Shown here: positions 24,178-33,253 of the stretch, one piece after another | Layout of the letters: the number at the start of each line of letters is the position of its first letter | Numbering within the stretch: position 1 is the first letter of the stretch | Source of the DNA: Methylosinus sporium | Lineage (GTDB): Bacteria; Pseudomonadota; Alphaproteobacteria; Rhizobiales; Beijerinckiaceae | DNA: 64,000 nt | Direction of reading: 5' to 3' | Assembly (NCBI RefSeq): GCF_003113265.1 | Contig: NZ_PUIV01000001.1 | Location: 124,001-188,000, forward strand | Program-made: the position numbers and the translations under genes | Notes under the pieces: model-generated | What the model was told of the DNA's origin: nothing | Database searches by the model: none | The model's input: only the letters and a program-made list of their open reading frames with translations

Positions 24178-25214
24178 CCCCCGGTCGTGCTCATATGCCG
24201 CGCGACGGCCGGCGCCCGCGTGGCCCGGTCGATGACGAAATCATGGCCCTTGGGCTTGCGGGCGATGGCCTCGTCTATGGCGGCGTTGAGCGAGACGTCG
24301 CTCGGATCGGCGCGCAGCGGGGCGCGCAGATCGGCGGCGTCCTCCTGGCCGAGGCACATGAACAGCGTGCCGGTGCAGGTGACGCGCACACGATTGCAGG
24401 ATTCGCAGAAATTATGCGAGAGCGGCGTGATGAAGCCGACGCGCCCGCCGGTCTCGGCGACGCGCATATAGCGGGCCGGGCCGCCGCTGCGATAGTCGAT
24501 CTCCGCCAGGGTGAAGCGCTCGGCGAGACGCTCGCGCACCAGGGTGAGCGGGACATATTGATCGATGCGCTCGCCGCCATCGATCTCGCCGAGCGGCATC
24601 ACCTCGATGAAAGTCATATCCATGCCGCGCTCATGGGCGAAACGCGTCAGAGCGACGAATTCGTCCTCATTGACGCCCTTCAGCGCCACGGCGTTGAGCT
24701 TCACGGAAAGACCGGCGCGCAGCGCGGCGTCGATTCCGGCGAGCACGCGCGCATGATCGCCGGTGCGCGTCAATTGTCGGAAACGCTCCGCATCGAGCGT
24801 GTCGAGCGAGACATTGATGCGATTGACGCCGCAATCGGCGAGCGCTCGCGCGAAACGCTCGAGCTGCGAGCCATTGGTGGTGAGCGTCAGCTCTTCCAGC
24901 CGGCCGGAGAGGAGATGGCGGGACAGACGCTCGAACAGCGAGAGAATGTCGCGCCGCATCAAGGGCTCGCCGCCGGTGATGCGCAGCTTGCGGGTTCCCC
25001 GCTCGATGAAGGCGGTGCAGAGACGGTCGAGCTCCTCCAGCGTCAGCAGATCGCGGCGGGGCAAAAATTGCATGTGCTCGGACATGCAGTAGACGCAGCG
25101 GAAATCGCAACGATCCGTGACCGAAACGCGCAGGTAGGAAATGGCCCGTCCGAACGGGTCGAGAAGCGGCGCGGGGGCCGTCGGATCATAGGCGATTTTC
25201 GGATGCGGATTCAT
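24174..25214 (-). CDS. moaA: GTP 3',8-cyclase MoaA (molybdenum cofactor synthesis)
   Basis: The radical-SAM enzyme catalyses the first step of molybdopterin synthesis. The 346-residue product has the N-terminal cluster motif CDFRCVYC, the ITGGEP motif, and the C-terminal cluster cysteines in [15 protein letters not shown] with a further Cys in LFMCLG; the end differs from the classic GG by finishing MSTTGG, which keeps the two glycines. The ATG at 25214 is chosen since family similarity starts just after it. Its promoter must lie in the gap shared with the divergent DUF971 gene. Confidence 0.95.
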   Translation of the reverse strand: MNPHPKIAYDPTAPAPLLDPFGRAISYLRVSVTDRCDFRCVYCMSEHMQFLPRRDLLTLEELDRLCTAFIERGTRKLRITGGEPLMRRDILSLFERLSRHLLSGRLEELTLTTNGSQLERFARALADCGVNRINVSLDTLDAERFRQLTRTGDHARVLAGIDAALRAGLSVKLNAVALKGVNEDEFVALTRFAHERGMDMTFIEVMPLGEIDGGERIDQYVPLTLVRERLAERFTLAEIDYRSGGPARYMRVAETGGRVGFITPLSHNFCESCNRVRVTCTGTLFMCLGQEDAADLRAPLRADPSDVSLNAAIDEAIARKPKGHDFVIDRATRAPAVARHMSTTGG

Positions 25215-25353
25215 ATAGTCGACCGTTTGCGGCGTTCCGTCCGGCGTATAGGGTCCCGAGAGGGTTCCTATATATTGACGGAATGGCCGCGCGTGAAGCC
25301 CCGAGTGACGAGTGGAGAGGGCGGGCGGGCGACGAGCCGAGCGGGAGAAGGAT

Positions 25354-25731
25354 ATGGCCGACGCGGATATATGGCCGAGCGAGATACGCCTCATGGAAGA
25401 GGGGCGCAAGCTCAAGGTGAGCTTCGAGGATGGCGCGAGCTATGATCTCTCCGCCGAGCATTTGAGGGTGCGCAGCCCCTCGGCCGAGGTGCAGGGCCAT
25501 TCGCCGGAGGAGCGCAAGACGGTCGGCGGTAAGCGCAATGTCGCCATAATCGGCGTCGAGCCGGTGGGCCATTACGCCGTGCGGCTCGATTTCGACGATC
25601 TGCACAATACGGGCATCTACACCTGGGGCTATCTCCACGAGCTCGGCGCCGGCGGCGCGGCGGATTTCGCTGCCTATGAACAGGAACTCGCGGAAAAGGG
25701 CCTCGATCGGGATCGGCCCGGCGAGCGATAA
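25354..25731 (+). CDS. DUF971 / GBBH-like N-terminal domain protein
   Basis: A 125-residue protein matching the small domain found at the N-terminus of gamma-butyrobetaine hydroxylases and, alone, beside Fe-S or molybdenum cofactor genes ([41 protein letters not shown]). The ATG at 25354 follows GGGAGAAGG. Divergent from moaA, a common pairing in proteobacteria. A role in Fe-S or cofactor biogenesis is inferred from neighbours. Confidence 0.9.
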   Translation: MADADIWPSEIRLMEEGRKLKVSFEDGASYDLSAEHLRVRSPSAEVQGHSPEERKTVGGKRNVAIIGVEPVGHYAVRLDFDDLHNTGIYTWGYLHELGAGGAADFAAYEQELAEKGLDRDRPGER

Positions 25732-25775
25732 AAAAATGCGCGCCGGACCCTTGCGGGCCTCGGCGCGCGATTTTT
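25732..25775. terminator. Bidirectional intrinsic terminator
   Basis: GCGCGCCG and CGGCGCGC form the outer stem of a GC-rich hairpin, flanked by A5 on the left and T5 on the right. It can therefore end transcripts from both sides and lies exactly between two convergent genes (DUF971 and the L,D-transpeptidase). Confidence 0.88.
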
Positions 25776-25788
25776 ACGTGTTTGGAGA

Positions 25789-26373
25789 TCAGCGGTTGAC
25801 GATGACCCGCGCGCCGACGTGCACGCGCTCGTAGAGATCGACGACATCCTCATTGGTCATGCGGATGCAGCCGGAGGAGACCGCCTGGCCGATGGTCTCC
25901 GGCTCGTTGGAGCCGTGGATGCGGTAGAGCGAGCCGCCGAGATACATGGCGCGCGCGCCGAGCGGATTGGCGAGCCCGCCCTGCATGTGGCGCGGCAGGT
26001 CGGGACGTCGACGCAGCATTTGCGCCGGCGGCGTCCAATCCGGCCACTCGCGCTTACTGGAGACGACGCGCGTGCCGGTCCATTCGAAGCCCGGCCGGCC
26101 GACGCCGACGCCATAGCGGATCGCCTGATTATTGCCGAGCACGTAATAGAGCCGCCGCTCATTGGTCGAAACGATGATGGTGCCAGGCGAATAGCCGCCG
26201 GGATAGGACACGATCTCGCGGGCGACGGCGGTCGCCTGCGGCCGGCCGTCGGCCGGCTGCTGTTGTCCACGCGGACTCAAATCGAACAATCCGGCCAAGC
26301 CCCCTGTTTCGTACGCAGACCCGGCCGAGCAACTCGTGAATAAAATGCACAGAGCAACTGCGATACGCCGCAT
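25789..26373 (-). CDS. L,D-transpeptidase (YkuD), exported, possible lipoprotein
   Basis: The 194-residue product has an N-terminal signal ending in LFTSCS, which may be a lipobox. The YkuD domain follows, with the catalytic region IHGSNEPETIGQAVSSGCIRM (active-site Cys, His upstream and Arg). Such enzymes form 3-3 peptidoglycan cross-links or attach proteins to the wall. It stands alone between a terminator and mucR. Confidence 0.92.
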   Translation of the reverse strand: MRRIAVALCILFTSCSAGSAYETGGLAGLFDLSPRGQQQPADGRPQATAVAREIVSYPGGYSPGTIIVSTNERRLYYVLGNNQAIRYGVGVGRPGFEWTGTRVVSSKREWPDWTPPAQMLRRRPDLPRHMQGGLANPLGARAMYLGGSLYRIHGSNEPETIGQAVSSGCIRMTNEDVVDLYERVHVGARVIVNR

Positions 26374-26598
26374 GAGCTTCCCCCATTCGCCTCAGTGACA
26401 ACAATCGAGCGGCCGCGGCCGCTGGCGCGACCGCGTTGCGAGGCCGGATGTCGGATCCGGCGTCGTTTCTTCGCACGCCCTCGCTCAAGGCGAAAGCGCG
26501 CGGGATGATCGTTTAGACTCTCGCGGCGACGAAGCGATTGCGGCGGAGCCGTCGCCCTCGGGCGCGCCGGAGCCGGGCGCGCCTCGTCGACACGCGGA

Positions 26599-27009
26599 TC
26601 AGCGGCTGCCGCGGCGGCGGCGCTGCTGGCCGAGGCCCATCTGCTTGGCGAGCGTGGAGCGCGCCTTGGCGTAATTGGGAGCGACCATCGGATAATCGGC
26701 CGCAAGACCCCACTTCTCGCGATATTCTTCCGGCGAGAGACCGTATTGCGTGCGCAGATGGCGCTTGAGAGACTTGAACTTCTTACCGTCCTCGAGGCAG
26801 ACGATGAAGTCGTTGGTGACGGATTTGCGCACCGAAATGGCGGGTTTGGGCGCTTCGGCCGGCTCGACGACCACGCCGGAGCCAACTCGCATGAGCGCGC
26901 CATAGACTTCGTTGATGAGGCCTGGGAGATCGCCGGCGGGAACCGAGTTGTTGCTCACATAGGCGGAAACGATGTCGGCCGCGAGTTCGATGTTGTTCGT
27001 CGATGTCAT
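26599..27009 (-). CDS. mucR: MucR/Ros-family zinc-finger transcriptional regulator
   Basis: The ATG at 27009 follows GAAGAG and opens a 136-residue protein. It carries the N-terminal oligomerisation helix ([15 protein letters not shown]) and the Cys/His finger ([21 protein letters not shown]) with the typical [20 protein letters not shown]. MucR proteins bind AT-rich DNA as oligomers and control surface polysaccharide, motility and cell-cycle genes in Hyphomicrobiales. The upstream 380 bp are AT-rich, in line with autoregulation. Confidence 0.94.
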   Translation of the reverse strand: MTSTNNIELAADIVSAYVSNNSVPAGDLPGLINEVYGALMRVGSGVVVEPAEAPKPAISVRKSVTNDFIVCLEDGKKFKSLKRHLRTQYGLSPEEYREKWGLAADYPMVAPNYAKARSTLAKQMGLGQQRRRRGSR

Positions 27010-27391
27010 CTCTTCACTCTTCACTTTCTCGTTTCGGCGCCGCTATTCCTGACAGGCGGCGCGGTCGAAGGGCCGAAGCCCGGCAATTTCCAGGGCGAAC
27101 TAGTCTGCGCCGTATCGACCGCAAAGACATTGTCAGCTATACATCAATGCTCTACCCCTCGCAACTAATTCCTAACCAAGCTCCACTAAATCTGGGCATA
27201 AATATTTGCTGCGACTGCTACGTAGAACTACGCTCGGAAATCGAGCGGCCGTCGACGCCGCCGTTTGACTTCGACAGCAGGCTCCGCAGGCGTAACGCGA
27301 AAGGAACCCGCCGTCATTCGGCAGAAGAATTGGCCGAATTCAAGTCGCGGATCGAAGTCGAATGCAGCGCCTGCGCGCAGACTATGTTGAT
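27010..27391. other. AT-richer non-coding region upstream of mucR
   Basis: These 382 bp hold no convincing gene. The stretch 27125-27240 is visibly richer in A and T than anything nearby (runs such as AACTAATTCC and ATAAATATTTG). As MucR prefers such DNA, this is the likely mucR promoter and self-binding region. No exact operator was defined. Confidence 0.5.
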
Positions 27392-28924
27392 TCAACCGCC
27401 GGTCGACTCCTCGAGCTCCACTTCGGCGCGCAAATTGTCCAAGTCGCGGCCGATCGTCGCCACGGCCATTCTGTGATCGCGACAGAAATAGGCGACGACG
27501 CAATCCTTTTTCTCGACGCTGCCGGCAATTTCGACGCGATCCCATGCGCGGGCGTGTCCGACATAAGCGATCGTCATGTCGTAATGGCGGCTCCAGAAGA
27601 AAGGCGCCGCTTCGAAGCGCTCTTGCGCGCCCAGCATGTTGCGCGCCGCTGTCTGGCCTTGGCGTTCGGCGGTGACGAAATGTTCGATTCTGATCTTTTC
27701 GCCGCTACGGCGATCCGGCCAGCGCGCAATGTCGCCGGCCGCGAAGACGCCGCGCGCGCTGGTTTCGAGATATTCGTCGACGAGGACGCCCCGATCCGCC
27801 GCGAGTCCGGCGTCTTCGGCGAGGCGCGTGAGCGGGCGAACGCCGATTCCGACGACGACGAGATCGGCGGCGATCGTCGCGCCGCTGGCCAGAACGATAT
27901 GATCTTCGCCGATCGCCGCGACGCTCTCGCAAAGATGAAAGACGACGCCATGCGCCTCGTGCTCGGCGCGCACCAGCCTGCCTATGTCCTCGCCGAGAGT
28001 CTTCTGCATAGGCGTCGCATCCGGCGCCACGACATGGACGTCGAGCCCGCGCTCGCGCAGCGCGGCCGCGGTCTCGAGGCCGATGAAGCTCGCGCCGATC
28101 ACTGCGACGCGCCGCGAGGGCGGCGCCGCCGCGGCGATGAGCGCGCGGCTGTCGGCGAGGCTGCGCAGATAATGCACATGCGGCAACGCGGCGCCGGGAA
28201 TGGCGAGGCGCAGCGGCTCCGCGCCGGTCGCGAGCAGCAGCGCGTCATAGCGCAGCGGCTCGCCATGCTCGAGCGCGACGAGGCGCGCGCCGGGATCGAT
28301 GGCGCTCACGCGCGTCTCGAGCAGCAGCTCTATGCGCCGATCTTCGTAATAATCGCGCGGACGCAGCGGCAGCCATTCCTCCGGCGCCGAGCCTGCGAGG
28401 TAATCCTTCGACAGATTGGGCCGGTCATAGGGCGCGGCGGCATCGGCGCTGATCATGACGAGCGAGCCGGAATAGCCCTCTTCCCGCAACTCGTGGGCGG
28501 CGGCGAGGCCCGCCGCTCCGCCGCCGATGATGACGACGCGGCCGAGGCGCAGCGGCGGCGGCGGACGCTCGCGCTCCGTCGGATCGATCTTCTCGACCGC
28601 GAAAAGGAGCGCGCCGCGCCTTTCCGTCCGCCAGCAGGGAACGGGGTCGAGCGCCGGCGCCCGCAACGCCGCTCCATTGCGCAGGCTGAAGCAGGCGTGA
28701 TGCCACGGACAGCGGATCGTGTCGGCGACGACGAGGCCCTCGGCGAGCGGGCCCTGATAATGGGTGCAGACGGCGCCGATCGCGAAGAACTCGTCGCCAC
28801 GGCGAATGAGCAGCGCCGGCTCGGAGCCGACGCGGCCGACGCGCATCGCGCCGTCGGCCAGATCGGCGACGGCGACGCCGAGCGAGAAATCGGGGCCCTC
28901 GGCCGCCACTGCGTCCTCGCCCAT
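27392..28924 (-). CDS. Rieske [2Fe-2S] plus FAD-dependent reductase (AIFL-type)
   Basis: The 510-residue protein joins an N-terminal Rieske domain (CTHYQGPL and CPWHHACF, about residues 45-70) to a two-dinucleotide-site flavoprotein: VVIIGGGAAGLAAAH for FAD, VAVIGASFIGLETAAAL for NAD(P)H, and GVFAAGDIA near the FAD. Fusions of this kind reduce ferredoxins or Rieske oxygenases and resemble apoptosis-inducing-factor-like proteins. A long antiparallel frame on the other strand is a shadow. The start at 28924 gives a short acidic N-terminus. The partner oxygenase is not in the window. Confidence 0.9.
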   Translation of the reverse strand: MGEDAVAAEGPDFSLGVAVADLADGAMRVGRVGSEPALLIRRGDEFFAIGAVCTHYQGPLAEGLVVADTIRCPWHHACFSLRNGAALRAPALDPVPCWRTERRGALLFAVEKIDPTERERPPPPLRLGRVVIIGGGAAGLAAAHELREEGYSGSLVMISADAAAPYDRPNLSKDYLAGSAPEEWLPLRPRDYYEDRRIELLLETRVSAIDPGARLVALEHGEPLRYDALLLATGAEPLRLAIPGAALPHVHYLRSLADSRALIAAAAPPSRRVAVIGASFIGLETAAALRERGLDVHVVAPDATPMQKTLGEDIGRLVRAEHEAHGVVFHLCESVAAIGEDHIVLASGATIAADLVVVGIGVRPLTRLAEDAGLAADRGVLVDEYLETSARGVFAAGDIARWPDRRSGEKIRIEHFVTAERQGQTAARNMLGAQERFEAAPFFWSRHYDMTIAYVGHARAWDRVEIAGSVEKKDCVVAYFCRDHRMAVATIGRDLDNLRAEVELEESTGG

Positions 28925-29144
28925 AGTCCGCCTCGAAGACCGCGCCACGCGGGATTTCGGTCGTCATGTAGAGAGGAGAGAGTCCGCCGACAAGGTCACG
29001 ACGCATGAAAAGGCGCCTGATCGGATCGAGAGGCTATTCGCGCCCATGACGACGCCGCAGCGCCCGCTATATGGCGAGGAAGCCATGAGCCCTGGCGTGG
29101 GTTTCGTCTGGTGTGGTTAGGGCGCCGCAGGCGAGGATGCGCGC

Positions 29145-29633
29145 ATGGATGGAGTTCTGATTCTCCGTCTGCTGTTTCTGCTGATCGTCGCCAATGGCGC
29201 GCCGGTCCTCGGCAAGCGGCTGCTGGGCGCGGCCTTCGCTCGGCCGATCGACAGAGGCGCGCGCTTTTTCGACGGGCGGCCGCTGCTGGGCGCGGCGAAG
29301 ACCTGGCGCGGCGTCGCTCTCGCCCTCGTCGCGACCGCCGTCTGCGCGCCGCTCGTCGGATTGCCGGCCGGGCTCGGCGCGCGGCTCGCGGCTTTCGCGA
29401 TGGCGGGCGACCTCTTGTCGAGCTTCGTCAAACGCCGGCTCGGCCTGCCGGCCAGCAGCCGCGCGCCCGGCCTCGATCAAATTCCCGAGGCGCTGCTTCC
29501 GCTGCTCGCCATAGCCGCGCCCGCAGGCCTCGGCGCGGCGGAGATCGCCATCGTCACCGGCCTGTTCTTTTTCGGCTCGCAAGCGCTCTCGCGGCTGATG
29601 TTCGACCTCCGCGTGCGCGAGCGCCCGTTCTGA
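29145..29633 (+). CDS. CDP-archaeol synthase-like (CarS/DUF46) membrane protein
   Basis: The 162-residue protein has about four hydrophobic segments and the motif series ANGAPVLGKRLLG, IDRGARFFDGRPLLGAAKTWRG and AGDLLSSFVKRRLGL, then LDQIPEALLPLL. These match the CarS/DUF46 group of CTP-dependent lipid cytidylyltransferases, known from archaea, with bacterial homologues of unclear role. It lies alone between the Rieske reductase (minus) and the cytochrome gene (plus). Whether it makes a CDP-lipid here is unknown. Confidence 0.78.
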   Translation: MDGVLILRLLFLLIVANGAPVLGKRLLGAAFARPIDRGARFFDGRPLLGAAKTWRGVALALVATAVCAPLVGLPAGLGARLAAFAMAGDLLSSFVKRRLGLPASSRAPGLDQIPEALLPLLAIAAPAGLGAAEIAIVTGLFFFGSQALSRLMFDLRVRERPF

Positions 29634-29730
29634 GCGGGAGAATTCGCCGAGCTTTTCGAGACTTTTTTGAAATGAAGCGCGCCGCGCCGCTGTCTATTTT
29701 AGCGCGACATTCCGATCGATTGGATAGGCT

Positions 29731-30612
29731 GTGTCCGCCACCTCCCTCCGCCTCTGGGCGCGCCGCGTTCTTTCGCCGCTCTGTCTCGCTCTCGCCCTCG
29801 CCGCCCCGGCCGCCGCCGCCGCCGATGTCGAGCGCGGCCGCTATCTCGTCGAGGCGCTGACCGCCTGCGACAATTGCCATACGCCGCGCGGCCCCGACGG
29901 CTATGTGCGGGAGAAGCGCTTCTCCGGCGGGCCGCAGACTTTCAACGGGCCGAATTACAGCGTCCGCGGGCCGAATATTTCGTCCGACGCCGCGTCGGGA
30001 ATCGGCGTCTGGAGCGACGATGCGGTGAAAGCCGCCATCGTCGCCGGGATCGGCCCGGATGGGCGCCTCGCGCCGGCCATGCCCTCCGAATATTACCGCA
30101 TTCTCACCATGCGCGACCTCGAGGCGGTGGTCGCCTATCTGCGCGAGGCGGCGCCCGTCGCCTCGGCGCGGCCGGAGCAGCGCCGCGACGGCGAGCCGAG
30201 AGCCGAAACCTTCCCCGGCGCCGAGGCGCCCTTCGAGGAGAAGGCGCTCGACGATCCGCTACGGCGCGGCTTTTATGTCGCGACTCTGGCGCGCTGCATG
30301 GAATGCCACAGCGGCGAGACCAATGGCGCGCTCGACCATAGAGAGAAGCTCGGCGCCGGCGGTAAGCTGTTCCGCACGCCGGCGGGAACGGCGGTCGGCG
30401 CCAATATCACACAGCATCCGACAGCCGGGATCGGCGTCTGGAGCGACGAGGAGATCAAAGCCGCCATCACCAAGGGCGTCGGCCGCGACGGCAGGCCGCT
30501 CAAGCCGACCATGGCCAATCTCTCCAAGGCGCATTTCGCCAAGATGACGCCACAGGATTTGGACGCGCTCATCCTCTGGCTGCGAACGATTCCACCGCGC
30601 GGGGGGCCGTGA
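29731..30612 (+). CDS. Dihaem cytochrome c, periplasmic
   Basis: The GTG start gives 293 residues: a signal peptide (LCLALALAAPAAAAAD) and two cytochrome c domains with haem motifs CDNCH (about residue 46) and CMECH (about 189). Repeated segments NISSDAASGIGVWSDD and NITQHPTAGIGVWSDE show that the halves arose by duplication. This layout matches the cytochrome subunits of membrane alcohol, gluconate or aldehyde dehydrogenases, which normally have three haems; this has two. No dehydrogenase gene is next to it. Confidence 0.93.
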   Translation: MSATSLRLWARRVLSPLCLALALAAPAAAAADVERGRYLVEALTACDNCHTPRGPDGYVREKRFSGGPQTFNGPNYSVRGPNISSDAASGIGVWSDDAVKAAIVAGIGPDGRLAPAMPSEYYRILTMRDLEAVVAYLREAAPVASARPEQRRDGEPRAETFPGAEAPFEEKALDDPLRRGFYVATLARCMECHSGETNGALDHREKLGAGGKLFRTPAGTAVGANITQHPTAGIGVWSDEEIKAAITKGVGRDGRPLKPTMANLSKAHFAKMTPQDLDALILWLRTIPPRGGP

Positions 30613-30627
30613 GCCGCTAGGCCACGT

Positions 30628-31449
30628 TCAGCGCGCGTCCGCGCGCAGATTCGCCCGAATGGCGTCCAGCAATTCGCCCTCGAACAGCAGCGCCATGCCG
30701 AAATGACGCTCCATGTCGAAATCTCGGCGCGAATTCATATCCAGCGAGGCGCTGTGCATGGCGATGAGCCGTCCGTCATCGGCGAAAACCCCGGAGCCCG
30801 AGCCGCCATAGCCGTCGTTGCAATCATGCCGCGCGCGGCGAATCCCGGCCTCCGTCGGCGCGTCGATCTGGCGGATCTGGCATTCTTCTATACTGGTCGC
30901 GCGGCGGAAATTGGAGTGGCCGGCGGGCGACACCATCACCACGCGCAGGGTCCCGACGCCGGTCGGCGGCATCGGCCCGTCGGGGATCGGCTGCGGCGCT
31001 ATGGCTGCGTCGACCGGCTCGCGCAGCCGCACCAGCGCCCAATCGTCGGTGATGTTCAGCGCCTTGGCGTCGCGGGAAAAGCCGAAGCGCAGGCTCTCCG
31101 TCTCGAAGAAATATTCCTTCTCGCCGATGAAGAAAGTGCAATCGTCGATGGGATGGGTCGGCCGCAGCTTGCGATCGACGAAATTATGGGCGTTGAGGAC
31201 GACGAGCCCGCGGTCGCCGATGAGCCAAGCGGCGGCGGCCCGCTCGGGAACGCCTTCCTCGGTCCGGCACATCAGCACGCCGGCGCCGGGATAGCGCCGA
31301 AAATCCTCCTCCGCCATGAATCGCCGCGCCTCGCGCGGATAGAGCGCAGCTACGGCCGCAGCTACGCTGGCCGCGAGCAGCAGCGCCGCGCCGATCGCCG
31401 TCCGCAAGCCGCGACGCCCCGCGCCCGTCCTTCGCACACCGCCTCGCAT
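30628..31449 (-). CDS. Trypsin-like (S1) serine protease, exported
   Basis: A 273-residue protein with an N-terminal basic stretch and one hydrophobic segment (about 18-38), which may anchor it. The S1 triad is placed as His in VVLNAHNFVD, Asp in ITDDWALVRL and Ser in GYGGSGSGVF. Cys residues around them could form disulfides in the periplasm. The substrate is unknown. It converges on the dihaem cytochrome gene with a 15-bp gap. Confidence 0.8.
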   Translation of the reverse strand: MRGGVRRTGAGRRGLRTAIGAALLLAASVAAAVAALYPREARRFMAEEDFRRYPGAGVLMCRTEEGVPERAAAAWLIGDRGLVVLNAHNFVDRKLRPTHPIDDCTFFIGEKEYFFETESLRFGFSRDAKALNITDDWALVRLREPVDAAIAPQPIPDGPMPPTGVGTLRVVMVSPAGHSNFRRATSIEECQIRQIDAPTEAGIRRARHDCNDGYGGSGSGVFADDGRLIAMHSASLDMNSRRDFDMERHFGMALLFEGELLDAIRANLRADAR

Positions 31450-31530
31450 CGAACGCCCTTTCCTTCACGCTAGCGTCATATTCTAGCGGGCGCCGACAAG
31501 CTCGACCAGATGCGCGGACGATTTCGCCTT

Positions 31531-32490
31531 TCAGGCCGTCATCAGCCGATGAAGCGTGATCTCCGGCGGGCAATTGAAGCGCACCGGCAGCACGGAGGAG
31601 CCGGCGCCGACCGAAGTATAGCCCTGCATGTCGTGATATTTCCAAGCGCCGGCGCCATAGGCGCGCGGCAGCGCGGAGTCGAGCGTGAGCGCGACACCGC
31701 CCGGCAGGCAGATCTGCCCGCCATGGGTGTGGCCGGCGAGAAGAATGTCGAAGCCGGCATGGGCCGCCTGGCGGAAAATCTCCGGCGTATGCGAGAGGAG
31801 AATGGAGAATTCTCCTTGCGGAATTCCCTCCCCGGCCTTCTCTATATTGTCGACACGAAAATAATGCGCGTCGTCGACGCCCGCGACATGAAGACATGCG
31901 CCTTCGCGCCAGAGCGTCTCGCGCTCATTGAGCAGAACGCGCATTCCCATTTGCTCGAGCCGCAGCGTCATCATGATCGTGTCGTGATTGCCGAGCACGG
32001 CGAGGATCGGCGCGCGCAGAACGTCGCGCAGCTCCGCCATGCCGGCGAGCGCGGCCTCGTGCGGACCGTGCGTCGCGCCGCGATAATCGCCGGTCAGCAC
32101 GCAAAGATCATAAGAGAGATCCGCGACGAGCGCGCGCACGCGCGCCATCGCCTGCGGACACATGTCGACATGCAGATCACTCAAGTGAAGAATCGTGTAA
32201 CCGTCGAAGGCGCGCGGCAGCCTCGCGCTGACGATCGTATTCTCGCGCAGCCGCACATTCTCCGCATTGCCCAGGCCGCGGCGATAGAGTCCGGCGATCG
32301 TGAGCGCGGCGCGGATCAGCAATGGCGAGGCGGCGAGATTTTCCGGATGGAAGAAATTGAGGCCCTGGCCGAATATCTGCGCCTCATGGTCGCGCTCTAT
32401 GCCGAGCCGCTGGCGCGCATGGAGACGCCCGAGCCGCGTCTCCAGCGCGCGCATGATGTCGTCTTCGGTCATCGCCGGCTCTTCGGACAT
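31531..32490 (-). CDS. Calcineurin-type metallophosphoesterase
   Basis: The 319-residue product shows the full metal-site series: LSDLHVD, LTGDYRG, VLGNHD, and GHTHGGQICLPGG. It resembles YaeI-type phosphodiesterases, which act on phospholipid or UDP-diacylglucosamine-like substrates. No signal peptide is clear, but the region before the catalytic domain is long (about 95 residues). The 80-bp gap to the protease gene is on the same strand. Confidence 0.88.
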   Translation of the reverse strand: MSEEPAMTEDDIMRALETRLGRLHARQRLGIERDHEAQIFGQGLNFFHPENLAASPLLIRAALTIAGLYRRGLGNAENVRLRENTIVSARLPRAFDGYTILHLSDLHVDMCPQAMARVRALVADLSYDLCVLTGDYRGATHGPHEAALAGMAELRDVLRAPILAVLGNHDTIMMTLRLEQMGMRVLLNERETLWREGACLHVAGVDDAHYFRVDNIEKAGEGIPQGEFSILLSHTPEIFRQAAHAGFDILLAGHTHGGQICLPGGVALTLDSALPRAYGAGAWKYHDMQGYTSVGAGSSVLPVRFNCPPEITLHRLMTA

Positions 32491-32667
32491 GTCGCAGCGC
32501 TCCGCCTGTGATCAATATAAACGGCTGCGACCATTTGCCTATGCGGCCCGAAGGCCGCTCGCGCCCGATTGTTTTTTTTCGCCGCTCTCCTACGTCTGAG
32601 GCGTCGTGCGAGCGCGATGCGCCGGCGCGCCAGCGCCGGTTTCCCAGACTTGCATCAGGAGGCGGAA

Positions 32668-33189
32668 ATGGCGGAAGCGCAGACGAGAGTTCCCGTGAAA
32701 GAATCGAAGGAGACGCTGCCGAACTATGGCTTGTTCGATTGGCATCCTCTGGAAACCTTGCGGCGGCAGATCGACCGCTTGTTCGAGGACGCGCCTTTCC
32801 AGAAGGGAGCGACGCCCGATCTCGAGCCCTTCGGCCGCTTCACCATAGGCTGGGCGGCGACGCCCGCCGTCGATCTCGTCGAGAAGGACCAGGAATATCA
32901 GATCACCGCGGAAATTCCCGGCATGGACGAGAAGAATGTCGAGGTGAAGCTCTCCAATGGCTCGCTGATCATCAGCGGCGAGAAGAAAGAGCAGCGCGAG
33001 GAGAAGGACAAAAGCTATTTCCTGTCCGAGCGTCGCTATGGCTCTTTCCGTCGCGCCTTTCGCGTGCCGGAGAATGTCGAGGCCGACAAGATCGACGCCA
33101 GCTTCGCCAAAGGCGTGCTGACCGTCCGCCTGCCGAAATCCGCGCAGGCGAAAAAGGCCGAGAAGACCATCGACATAAAGGCCGCGTGA
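32668..33189 (+). CDS. Small heat-shock protein (Hsp20 / alpha-crystallin)
   Basis: The ATG at 32668 follows CAGGAGG, a strong ribosome site. The 173-residue chaperone has the alpha-crystallin domain (AVDLVEKDQEYQITAEIPGM to KIDASFAKGVLTVRLPK) and a short C-terminal tail. It binds unfolding proteins under heat or oxidative stress. It opens a run of stress and salvage genes and is followed by a 10-bp hairpin at 33209-33233. Confidence 0.93.
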   Translation: MAEAQTRVPVKESKETLPNYGLFDWHPLETLRRQIDRLFEDAPFQKGATPDLEPFGRFTIGWAATPAVDLVEKDQEYQITAEIPGMDEKNVEVKLSNGSLIISGEKKEQREEKDKSYFLSERRYGSFRRAFRVPENVEADKIDASFAKGVLTVRLPKSAQAKKAEKTIDIKAA

Positions 33190-33208
33190 CGCGGACATTT
33201 GCAATCTT

Positions 33209-33233
33209 CCTCTCCCGCAGCGCGCGGGAGAGG
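33209..33233. other. Hairpin between hsp20 and the phosphodiesterase-fold gene
   Basis: CCTCTCCCGC pairs with GCGGGAGAGG across a 5-nt loop. No U tract follows, so it is better read as a transcript-stabilising or weak termination element. Confidence 0.5.
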
Positions 33234-33253
33234 GCGCGCCGGACTTCCGACGA

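Noticed and set aside
27362-29008. Plus-strand frame of about 550 codons opposite the Rieske-FAD gene
   Set aside because: The minus frame carries complete Rieske and dinucleotide-binding motifs; the plus frame has none.
29046-29120. 24-codon plus frame before the CDP-archaeol-synthase-like gene
   Set aside because: Very short, overlaps no conserved feature and has no clear ribosome site; could be a leader peptide but nothing supports it.
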